From the NCBI GenBank assembly GCA_046482825.1, contig JAWOEI010000107.1:1-5656 (forward strand): a DNA stretch of 5,656 bases. The letters run 5' to 3'. This document shows positions 1 to 5,656 of the stretch, piece by piece. A program made the translations under genes and the position numbers. The notes beneath the pieces were generated by a model. It saw nothing but the letters and a program-made list of their open reading frames with translations, did no database searches and was not told the DNA's origin. Within the stretch, counting starts at the first letter, position 1. Each line of letters starts with the position of its first letter. The DNA is from M55B167 sp046482825. GTDB taxonomy: Bacteria; Verrucomicrobiota; Kiritimatiellia; RFP12; UBA1067.

Positions 1-81
1 CCCTCCTACGAGGCCGAGGCCGAGATGCTGGACAGCGACAATATCGTCGATATGATCCTGAAAGAGATGCCGGTGCCCTAA
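1..81 (+). CDS. MoxR-family AAA+ ATPase, C-terminal end only (5' partial)
   Basis: Frame 1 is open from the window edge to the TAA at 79-81 and encodes 26 residues: PSYEAEAEMLDSDNIVDMIL followed by KEMPVP. The acidic helix followed by a terminal V/M-P-V-P is the usual end of MoxR ATPases. These are AAA+ chaperone-like proteins that often sit next to DUF58 and von Willebrand factor A-domain genes and are thought to help mature or activate protein complexes. The identification rests on this short tail plus the DUF58 start found 543 bases downstream, which is the usual partner. No Walker motif is inside the window, so activity cannot be judged. GC content is about 58%, the same as the DUF58 fragment and higher than everything between and after them. 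This supports the two pieces having once been adjacent. Confidence 0.75.
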   Translation, partial: PSYEAEAEMLDSDNIVDMILKEMPVP

Positions 82-113
82 TTTTAGATTTTGGATTTTA
101 GATTTTAGATTTG
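81..113 (+). repeat. Left tandem 7-bp repeat (ATTTTAG)n flanking the four-helix bundle gene
   Basis: Four full copies of a 7-base unit lie head to tail: ATTTTAG (81-87), ATTTTGG (88-94), ATTTTAG (95-101) and ATTTTAG (102-108), then a partial ATTTG (109-113). The first base of the array is the last base of the moxR stop codon. The reverse complement of the unit, CTAAAAT, recurs on the other side of the four-helix bundle gene at 535-541, 577-583 and 619-625, so the gene is bracketed by inverted arrays. The arrays could pair in a transcript or mark the ends of an inserted segment. Which of these applies is inference. Confidence 0.85.
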
Positions 114-147
114 TGGTATTCGATTGGAGGTTGGCTGTATATTTAAC

Positions 148-152
148 GGGAG
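148..152 (+). promoter_or_regulatory. Ribosome binding site GGGAG for the four-helix bundle gene
   Basis: GGGAG ends seven bases before the ATG at 160. It supports this ATG over the in-frame TTG at 124, which would add 12 residues unlike the family's N-terminus. Confidence 0.6.
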
Positions 153-159
153 TTCCGGG

Positions 160-573
160 ATGAACGAGGATGATTTAAAGAAACGGACCAAGCAGTTCGC
201 TTTGCGGGTGATAAAAATGTCCGAGGCATTGCCTAATACTGTGACTGGGCGGGTGATTCAACGTCAAATAGTGAGGTGTGGGACGGCCGTAGGCGCGAAT
301 TACAGGGCGGCCTGTCGGGGCAGAAGCAAGGCGGAGTTCGCTTCGAAACTTGCCTATGTGGAAGAAGAAGCAGACGAAACCGCGTACTGGATGGAACTGA
401 TAATGGAAGCAAAATTATTGGAAGAGGAGCTGATTGCAGACCTGTTGAACGAAGCGAATGAACTGACTGCAATAATGGTCGCCTCACGTATAACTGCCAA
501 ACGGAAGGCCGTTCCCGAAACCGCAATAAAGGATCTAAAATCAACAACCGAAAATCGCAAATCAAAAATCTAA
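160..573 (+). CDS. Four-helix bundle protein (23S rRNA intervening-sequence protein / Avd-like family)
   Basis: The 137-residue product from the ATG at 160 matches the small four-helix bundle family often annotated as 'four helix bundle protein' or 'S23 ribosomal protein'. Family hallmarks are visible in order: the KKRTKQFALRVIKMSEALP helix near the N-terminus, RQIVRCGTAVGANYRAA (about residues 35-51), RGRSKAEFASKLAYVEEEAD (about 53-72), the ETAYWMEL helix, and a last helix ending in ASRITAKRK. The fold is all-helical, cytoplasmic and basic, without signal or membrane segments. Family members are encoded in intervening sequences of 23S rRNA genes and as free-standing genes; Avd of diversity-generating retroelements is a structural relative that binds nucleic acid and reverse transcriptase. 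The function of free-standing copies is unknown. This copy is not in rRNA and I see no reverse transcriptase nearby. It lies between moxR and DUF58 inside inverted AT-rich repeats. The core ends near residue 117. The last ~20 residues (ending TTENRKSKI) are encoded by the right-hand repeat tract and look non-native. Family assignment is firm; role is not. Confidence 0.9.
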   Translation: MNEDDLKKRTKQFALRVIKMSEALPNTVTGRVIQRQIVRCGTAVGANYRAACRGRSKAEFASKLAYVEEEADETAYWMELIMEAKLLEEELIADLLNEANELTAIMVASRITAKRKAVPETAIKDLKSTTENRKSKI

Positions 574-625
574 ACTCTAAAATTTCGAAACCGCAATCAA
601 AAATATACAATCAAAAATCTAAAAT
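516..625 (+). repeat. Right repeat tract: inverted CTAAAAT copies plus direct repeats
   Basis: CTAAAAT, the reverse complement of the left-hand unit, occurs at 535-541, 577-583 and 619-625, with a variant CTAAACT at 570-576. Direct repeats are layered on this. CGAAACCGCAAT occurs at 516-527 and again at 586-597, exactly 70 bases apart. CAATCAAAAAT occurs at 594-604 and 608-618, with the near copy CAAATCAAAAATC at 558-570. The tract overlaps the last ~19 codons of the four-helix bundle gene, and its final CTAAAAT overlaps the first two bases of the DUF58 ATG (624-626). This pattern suggests slippage or repeated duplication at the end of an inserted segment. Confidence 0.8.
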
Positions 626-905
626 GATACAGACGTCTGACATAATCAAAAAAGTGCGCCGGATCCAGATCCGCACATCGCGGATGGTGAACGATGTGTT
701 TGCGGGTCAGTATCGGAGTGTGTTCAAAGGGCAGGGGATGGAGTTCGAGGAGGTGCGCGAGTACGCCCCGGGCGACGAGATCCGCTCGGTGGACTGGAAT
801 GTGACGGCCCGGATGGGATATCCCTATATCAAAAAGTTCCGCGAAGAACGGGAACTGACGATGATGCTTATGAACCGACCCTTCATTCCCGTATCGGGGA
901 TATAA
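624..905 (+). pseudogene. DUF58 protein, N-terminal fragment broken at about 872
   Basis: The first ~83 residues are a clear DUF58 N-terminus: IIKKVRRIQIRTSRMVNDVF, then FKGQGMEFEEVREYAPGDE (about residues 34-52), RSVDWNVTARMG (54-65) and KFREERELTMMLM (71-83). In intact members of about 290-300 residues the next residues form the start of a VWA-like fold (V-D-x-S-G). Here that is missing. After M83 (870-872) the frame reads ten unrelated residues, NRPFIPVSGI, to the TAA at 903-905. Those bases belong in another frame to a radical SAM gene. The product therefore lacks the whole VWA-like domain and should be non-functional, unless the join is an assembly error. DUF58 proteins usually work with the MoxR ATPase encoded just upstream. 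The ATG at 624 is the family's normal start, but the sequence before it is AT-rich repeat with no Shine-Dalgarno match. Confidence 0.85.
868..874. other. Breakpoint joining DUF58 to radical SAM coding sequence
   Basis: DUF58-like coding in frame 3 is recognisable up to the ATG at 870-872. Radical SAM coding in frame 2 is recognisable from GAA at 872-874, the E of the G-E-P-T motif. The codon before it (869-871, TAT) reads tyrosine where the family has glycine. Two different protein families thus abut within one or two bases, both cut mid-domain and out of frame. Hand-counted GC falls from about 58% (661-840) to about 48% (1021-1200). Confidence 0.75.
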
Positions 906-1591
906 TTTCTATGATTAAAAAGATCACCGATGTGCCTGTTGCTGTGCTTACCAACGGTTCGCTGCTGTGGCTTCCGGAGGTGCGTGCAGCATTGAAATAC
1001 GCTGATCTGGTGGTTCCTTCTCTTGATGCAGGCAGCGAGAAAGCGTTTCAGTATGTCAACCGACCCCATGAGGATATCAGTTTTGAAAAGATGCTCGAAG
1101 GACTCATCGCATTCCGTAAGGAATGCAAAGGACAGTACTGGCTTGAGGTGTTTCTGATGGACGGGGTTACCACTGCCGAAGATGAATTCAGCAGAATGGC
1201 CAGATGTGTAAGAAAAATCTTACCGGATAAAGTTCAGGTGAATACTGTGACCCGGCCGCCGGTGGAAGATTTTGCGAGGCGCGTACCGGAGGATCAGCTG
1301 ACAGAATTAACCGCACGTCTGCACGAAAACGCTGAAGTGATCGCTGACTATAGCAATGTTCATAAGCAGGAGGAGTTTTCCGCGCGGGGCGAGGATGTAA
1401 TGGAGCTTCTGCGGCGCAGGCCCTGCTCAGTGGAGGATATCGCCGCGGGAATCGGAATTCACCGCAATGAAGTTGTCAAATACCTGGAAGAGTTGGTCTC
1501 TGCGGATAAGATAGAAAAAAAACTTCGCGGTGAAAAACTTTACTATAAAGCCAGAACTGTGTTCGGCAGCAGCCAGACGGTGCTGAAATAA
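872..1591 (+). pseudogene. Radical SAM protein with C-terminal winged helix, 5'-truncated
   Basis: Frame 2 reads EPTLHSRIGDIIS from 872 and then enters the open reading frame whose first ATG is at 911. The E-P-T is the tail of the radical SAM G-E-P-T motif that helps bind S-adenosylmethionine. After it come AVLTNGSLLW (strand and loop of the partial TIM barrel), SLDAGSEKAFQYVNRPH, GQYWLEVFLMDGV and KVQVNTVTRPP. These resemble the COG0731-type group of Fe-S oxidoreductases related to wyosine tRNA enzymes. Counting from Met 911, residues ~161-213 (GEDVMELLRRRPCSVEDIAA onward to KLYYKA) look like a winged helix-turn-helix domain. The N-terminal third, including the CxxxCxxC cluster motif, is absent because the sequence switches to DUF58 at 872, so the product cannot be an active radical SAM enzyme. 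GGGGA at 896-900, ten bases before ATG 911, could by chance allow translation of a 226-residue remnant. The substrate is not identifiable. If the junction is a misassembly, the real gene is intact elsewhere. Confidence 0.8.
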
Positions 1592-1594
1592 TTT

Positions 1595-1658
1595 GCGCAG
1601 CTGTATTTTTTTACAACTTTTCTTTTGACCATTCTGCCTTTGGTAAAAAACACTGCGC
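1595..1658. terminator. Possible bidirectional terminator between convergent genes
   Basis: GCGCAG at 1595-1600 is complementary to CTGCGC at 1653-1658. The pairing can continue inward with small bulges through the T-run at 1606-1610 and the A-run at 1645-1649, and with AC/GT at 1613-1614 and 1643-1644, giving roughly 16 pairs around a ~28-base loop. The spacer between the two stop codons is only 70 bases, so a shared terminator would be expected here. On the + strand only GTTTT follows the stem, and on the - strand no U-run follows it, so an intrinsic terminator is plausible but not convincing. Confidence 0.35.
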
Positions 1659-1661
1659 GTT

Positions 1662-4600
1662 TTAAGACGTTTCAGATTTGTCAGGGCTGAGCATGGCGGC
1701 TATCCTTGCGAGCAGCTCTTGCCGCATGATGGGTTTCGACATGAATTCCACCTGGTTCTTCAGAAGCTTTTGCTGCATGGTGTTGTCAGGTACGTATCCG
1801 GATATGTACAGAATCTTCAGATTGCTGATTATGTTGCTCAGCTTGTCCGCCAGTTCATTCCCGCTCATCCCCGGCATAATAATGTCGGTCAGCAGTAGAT
1901 CAATATGTTCGCTGCTGTTTTCAACAAGTTCAATGGCTTTGTCCGATGAGTCAGCTTCCAGCACTTTGTAACCGGCTTCCCGAAGGAATATACGGGATAT
2001 CATGCGTATGGAACTCTCATCTTCAACCAGCAGAATGGTTTTGTTCCTGTCTGTTGTCTGTCCGGCTGCTTTTTCAGGTTGCAACTCGTTTTCCTCGTGT
2101 TCATAACACGGAAGATGAATTGTGAACGTTGTGCCTCTGCCGGGTTCGCTCATGATGTCGATGTTACCCTTGTTTTGTTTTACAATTCCGTAAACAGTAG
2201 CCAGCCCCAGACCTGTGCCTCTGCCCTCCGGCTTTGTTGTGAAAAACGGGTCAAAGATTTTTGCTGTGAGTTTTTCATCCATTCCGCATCCGTCATCTGT
2301 CACCGAAATTCTGATGTAATTGCCAGGAGTGATTCCAACATATTTCGAACAGAGATCTTTATTCAATTCTACTTTTTCCGTTTCGATTTTTATGGTTCCA
2401 GCAACTTCAATCGCATCGCGGGCATTGAGACAGAGATTGGCCAATATCTGATCAATCTGCCCTGGGTCTATTCTGATGTAGCATGCAGTGCTACCCGGTG
2501 TCCATTGCAGTTTGATATTTTCGCCTATGAGACGTTCCAGCATTTTGATCATTTCGCTTACAGTTTCATTGATATTAAGAATTACCGGATTAACAGTCTG
2601 TTTGCGCGAGAAAGCCAGCAGCTGCCGCACTATGTTGGTTGAACGGTTGGCTATATTTGTAATTTCATCAAGCCATTTCTGTGTCGGATTGTTTTTCTCC
2701 AGCTTGTTGCGGCAGAGTTCCGTGAATCCCATAACGCCCATGAGTATATTGTTGAAATCATGAGCAATCCCTCCGGTCAGCTGTCCGACAGCATCAAGTT
2801 TCTGAGCTCTGCGCAGCTGTTTTTCCATTTGTATGTGCTCGGTGACATCATGCACAAATCCGAGCAAAGTGTTGTCTTCCAGACGGACGGCGGTTATATT
2901 CCACAAACCCTCTGTCCCGTTTTTTTTAAGAAACGGCAGAATGCTGTCCTTGTTCCCCTCGTTGTAAAGGTGGGCGAAATGGGCGTTTCCTTCGGCTTTG
3001 GCATTATCAGGCAGTAAATTATACAGGGACATGGATAAAAGCTCATCCCGTGTGTATCCTGTTATTTGCGAGACTGCTGGATTCGTTTTGATTAAACTAT
3101 AGGAGCTGTTTGTGACAAATACGCCGTGAGGTGAGTTGTCCATGTAACTGCGGAATCGTTTTTCACTTTCCGCCAACTGCTGTTCTGTTTCTATCCGCTC
3201 GGTTATGTCAGCCCACTGACATATAACATTAAGGAGTTCTCCGGCGGCATTTACAATAGGAAACATGGCTACATCAAGAAACATGTTCTTGTCGGGTTTA
3301 AATCCGAATCCTGCCATGGAATCGCTTTTCCACGGCATCAGGAAGCGTACTTTTTTATGTTCTCTGAATACCAGTCTTATCTGTGAAATCAGGTTGCTCT
3401 GCTCAAGGTAGGGGTCTTTGAGTACGTTGTAGCGGTTGATAATCCTGCCGTTATTGGAGGCCATAGTCTGACGCAGTGCGCGGTTGGTGTGAACAATGGT
3501 TCCCTCAGGATTGGCCACCCACAGCGGGAAAGGACTGTTGTCCACTATACTTTCGATTGAATGGATGGCATTACTGAGATTTTTCTCCGCTTTTTTCTGC
3601 TGTTCTTCAATATCCATATCATGCAGTGCGAATGCCAGATCTTCGCTGACTTCGTTGAACAGATTGCGCTCCTCCTGGTCATCCAGGAAACTGACTGGTA
3701 CGGCAACTGAGAGAATTCCGTATATACGGCTGTTGTATTTCAGCGGAATGATGTAATTTCCGCAATTTTTGAAGTAATCGCCAACAGGACAGTTTTTGCA
3801 TTCTTTCCCCGGGTTTTTAACGAAAACCGTTTTGCTGTCAGTAAGTGCTCTTTCCATACAGTCCGGCCATTCATTGTTTTTAAATTGATTGATAAGCTGT
3901 TCAGATTGCTGATCCAGACCTGCCTGCTCAAAAAACAGAAAGCGCTGGTTTTTGTCGAGAAGCAGGATCCATACACTTTGGCAGCTATTGTTCTCTGTTA
4001 GAAGTTCGCACGCTTTCCTCAGCAGTTCCTTGCGTTTCTGTTCGTGAGTTATAAGCTGATTTATATTGCGTATGGCGACGAGAACATGATTAAGGTGCTT
4101 TGTTCTGTGGGCCTCTCTGGCAAGTTTACGACTGAGAATCGAAGTGGACAGAGAGAGCGCGGATATCAATATCAGTACAGCAGTGATCAGCAGTATCCAG
4201 AAGCGATAGCGTTGCCATACATCCCGTATTGTAATCTGCTCGGAAGAATCATAAGGAGGGGCGCCGATAGCGCGCAGACAGTCATGTACGGCTCTGTAAT
4301 TCTGCGGCACTGTCCATCCGGCACATCCGGCGGCCTGTGCCGCCGGGCTTTTGGCTGGCATGCTGATAAGGGTGGATGCAACGGCTTCCCCCCATTTATC
4401 GGGTGTATGCTTCATCTGTGCCAGCGGCCATTCAGGGTAGAGGTCGGTGGAGTGGGAAAACGGATAAAGCATACATGTTTCTTGATTGACTGTTTGATGG
4501 GGAAGACATCGGAAATCATTGGTTCTGATTACGCCTTCCTCAACCATGCGTTCAAGGGTGTCGGTTCTTACTGTGCCAGCATCAACCCAGCCATCCCTGA

Positions 4601-5656
4601 CAGCAAGAATTACAGCCTCATGGGTTCCTCCGAATTGAAGTTCACTGAAATCCTCACAGGGTTTTATGCCGTGTCGAAGCAGTTCCCTGTGAGCCACCTG
4701 CCACCCTCCGAATGACTGTTCGTGTACAGCCATGAAGGAAACGCCTTTCAGATCGGAGATTTTTTGAATATGTGTATTGTCGGCGCGTGTAAAAATAACA
4801 CCGCCGAACTTTGTGGATTCCTTGCTGTTTTTTACGTTTTTCAGGGTGGCGATGCGTTGCAGACTGTATTTGTTCTGGAAGTTGATGTACATGGATGGAT
4901 TGGCCAGGACAAAGTGAATGCTGTTGGCACGTACAGCGGACTCGATTTCACTGAAGTTCAGGGGAATAAGCAGGAAACGATAATCGGGTAATGCATGATT
5001 CAGGTAGTCAATGGTCAGCCCCCACTCACGAAGACATTTTTCCGGTCCGTATTTTGTCAGCACTCCTATACGGATTTCCTGTCCCCGTGTTGCATGGTTG
5101 TTGTCCAGTCTGATTTCTCCTATCCACTGATCCGCGATTTCTTTCCGACGACCTGTTCTGATCAGAAGAGCAAGCCCTTCTCGCAACCGTGCAAGCAACT
5201 GATGGTTTCCCTCTTTTACCGCCAGACAGTAGTTCGCCGGAAGAAAGGCGGGGCCAGTTGTGATGATATCCGGTTTCAAACGCTGTGCACAGTGCAGCGC
5301 GGGAAGTTTTGGCAGCAGAGCAAATTCGCCCTTGCCGGCAATAAGCATTTTCAATGCATCCTGGTTGGTCTCAGCCAGAACAGGATTGTCGCAGTAGTGC
5401 TGCCTGATTATGTAATCATGCATGATGTTTTTGCGCATAACAATCAGTTTTTTACCTTTCAGATCGGTGAGATGCTCTATGCCCGGTGATCCCCTGCGGT
5501 GGAATGCGGCATGATGAATAACTGTCAGAGGCGGTGTGAAATCAACCATGCTGTCGCGTTCCGGAGTGAAGCACATGCCGCATATGGCATCCAGTGATCC
5601 GGTTTGCAGATCCCTGCGTATTGCGTTCCATGGACGGCAGTCAACTTCGATATCCA
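1662..5656 (-). CDS. Hybrid sensor histidine kinase: SBP_bac_3, PhnD-like, TM, GAF, PAS, PAS, HisKA, HATPase, REC (5' partial)
   Basis: The gene runs off the window's right edge. The reading frame is open to 5654, and the residues before the first Met (5576), DIEVDCRPWNAIRRDLQTGS and on, are SBP_bac_3 sequence, so that Met is internal. Numbering from it: residues 1-~158 finish a type-3 solute-binding domain (TPERDSMVDFTPP). About 167-440 is a second, PhnD/phosphonate-binding-like domain (IRIGVLTKYGPEKC; SDLKGVSFM) ending AGWTVPQNY. About 459-481 is a transmembrane helix, putting both sensors in the periplasm. About 490-660 is GAF with Cys593, Cys596 and Cys605; PAS domains follow at ~668-795 and ~800-915. 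HisKA carries the phospho-acceptor His939 in GGIAHDFNNIL. HATPase_c has Asn1051 (N box), DDGCGM from 1094 (G1) and GRGTGLGL 1118-1125 (G2). The receiver domain (~1178-1298) has Asp1186, phospho-acceptor Asp1231, Ser1259 and Lys1281. All catalytic residues are present, so it should autophosphorylate on His939 and pass phosphate to Asp1231, then probably to an Hpt protein or regulator outside the window. Ligand and regulon are unknown. It is convergent with the radical SAM remnant, so not in its operon. Confidence 0.93.
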   Translation of the reverse strand, partial: DIEVDCRPWNAIRRDLQTGSLDAICGMCFTPERDSMVDFTPPLTVIHHAAFHRRGSPGIEHLTDLKGKKLIVMRKNIMHDYIIRQHYCDNPVLAETNQDALKMLIAGKGEFALLPKLPALHCAQRLKPDIITTGPAFLPANYCLAVKEGNHQLLARLREGLALLIRTGRRKEIADQWIGEIRLDNNHATRGQEIRIGVLTKYGPEKCLREWGLTIDYLNHALPDYRFLLIPLNFSEIESAVRANSIHFVLANPSMYINFQNKYSLQRIATLKNVKNSKESTKFGGVIFTRADNTHIQKISDLKGVSFMAVHEQSFGGWQVAHRELLRHGIKPCEDFSELQFGGTHEAVILAVRDGWVDAGTVRTDTLERMVEEGVIRTNDFRCLPHQTVNQETCMLYPFSHSTDLYPEWPLAQMKHTPDKWGEAVASTLISMPAKSPAAQAAGCAGWTVPQNYRAVHDCLRAIGAPPYDSSEQITIRDVWQRYRFWILLITAVLILISALSLSTSILSRKLAREAHRTKHLNHVLVAIRNINQLITHEQKRKELLRKACELLTENNSCQSVWILLLDKNQRFLFFEQAGLDQQSEQLINQFKNNEWPDCMERALTDSKTVFVKNPGKECKNCPVGDYFKNCGNYIIPLKYNSRIYGILSVAVPVSFLDDQEERNLFNEVSEDLAFALHDMDIEEQQKKAEKNLSNAIHSIESIVDNSPFPLWVANPEGTIVHTNRALRQTMASNNGRIINRYNVLKDPYLEQSNLISQIRLVFREHKKVRFLMPWKSDSMAGFGFKPDKNMFLDVAMFPIVNAAGELLNVICQWADITERIETEQQLAESEKRFRSYMDNSPHGVFVTNSSYSLIKTNPAVSQITGYTRDELLSMSLYNLLPDNAKAEGNAHFAHLYNEGNKDSILPFLKKNGTEGLWNITAVRLEDNTLLGFVHDVTEHIQMEKQLRRAQKLDAVGQLTGGIAHDFNNILMGVMGFTELCRNKLEKNNPTQKWLDEITNIANRSTNIVRQLLAFSRKQTVNPVILNINETVSEMIKMLERLIGENIKLQWTPGSTACYIRIDPGQIDQILANLCLNARDAIEVAGTIKIETEKVELNKDLCSKYVGITPGNYIRISVTDDGCGMDEKLTAKIFDPFFTTKPEGRGTGLGLATVYGIVKQNKGNIDIMSEPGRGTTFTIHLPCYEHEENELQPEKAAGQTTDRNKTILLVEDESSIRMISRIFLREAGYKVLEADSSDKAIELVENSSEHIDLLLTDIIMPGMSGNELADKLSNIISNLKILYISGYVPDNTMQQKLLKNQVEFMSKPIMRQELLARIAAMLSPDKSETS

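Noticed and set aside
124..159. TTG at 124 as the start of the four-helix bundle gene, giving 149 residues
   Set aside because: The extra 12 residues do not resemble the family, and the ATG at 160 has GGGAG at a suitable distance and matches the usual N-terminus.
233..610. Minus-strand open reading frame opposite the four-helix bundle gene
   Set aside because: It lies opposite a well recognised family gene, its translation shows no recognisable domain and it lacks a convincing start signal. It is a shadow frame.
81..625. CRISPR array or diversity-generating retroelement suggested by the repeats and Avd-like gene
   Set aside because: The repeats are 7-bp AT-rich units without spacers of regular length. 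No reverse transcriptase, template/variable repeat or cas gene is in the window.
901..906. TATAAT just before the ATG at 911 as a -10 promoter box
   Set aside because: These bases encode part of the conserved GDII stretch of the radical SAM frame, and no -35-like element is found about 17 bases upstream.
1576..1612. Simple intrinsic terminator directly after the radical SAM stop, using the T-run at 1606-1612
   Set aside because: Only 4-5 bp stems (such as CAGCA with TGCTG, or GCTG with CAGC) precede the T-run, with long loops or gaps. The larger 1595-1658 fold is a better but still weak candidate.
2079..2642. Plus-strand open reading frames across the kinase region (also at 4044-4715 and 4995-5489)
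   Set aside because: They are antisense to a continuous kinase reading frame with intact catalytic motifs, and their translations show no known domain.
4327..4354. GC hairpin followed by TTTT as a + strand terminator
   Set aside because: It lies deep within a minus-strand coding region, the T-run is only four bases, and no plus-strand gene ends there.

Overview
The window looks like bacterial chromosome of medium GC content. It has two compositional parts that meet at a sharp break near base 871. The left part (1-871) holds the end of a moxR-type ATPase gene and the first ~83 codons of the DUF58 gene that normally follows it. Both are about 58% GC by hand count (46 of 80 bases in 1-80; 105 of 180 in 661-840). 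Between them sits a gene for a small four-helix bundle protein of the 23S rRNA intervening-sequence/Avd-like family (about 47% GC in 181-240), flanked by AT-rich repeats in inverted orientation. The right part (872-5656) holds the 3' remainder of a radical SAM enzyme gene and, convergent to it, a very large hybrid sensor histidine kinase. Samples there are about 46-48% GC (87 of 180 bases in 1021-1200; 82 of 180 in three kinase blocks).

Layout: 1-81 moxR 3' end (+); 81-113 tandem 7-bp repeat; 160-573 four-helix bundle gene (+); about 531-625 inverted copies of the repeat; 624-872 DUF58 5' part (+), broken; 872-1591 radical SAM 3' part with a C-terminal winged helix (+), broken; 1592-1661 convergent spacer with an imperfect hairpin; 1662 to beyond 5656 the kinase (-), complete at its C-terminus and cut by the window edge at its N-terminus.

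The two most notable points are these. First, the four-helix bundle gene lies inside what is usually a tight moxR-DUF58 pair. Its flanking repeats start exactly at the moxR stop codon and end exactly at the DUF58 start codon, so it looks like a small insertion cassette. Second, DUF58 and the radical SAM gene are joined out of frame, mid-domain in both, at a point where GC content also steps down. This is either a real deletion or rearrangement, or a misassembly joining two loci. Sequence alone cannot separate these.

The kinase is a membrane receptor. In order it has a SBP_bac_3 periplasmic binding domain, a PhnD-like binding domain, one visible transmembrane helix, GAF, two PAS domains, HisKA, HATPase_c and a receiver domain. 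Its neighbours do not show what it regulates.

Taxonomy is uncertain. The four-helix bundle cassette with (ATTTTAG)n flanks and the dual-binding-protein hybrid kinase would fit the PVC group (Lentisphaerota/Kiritimatiellota-like) or a deltaproteobacterial-type anaerobe. This is a guess from general familiarity with these families and was not tested. I saw no tRNA, rRNA, CRISPR array, transposase or replication origin.
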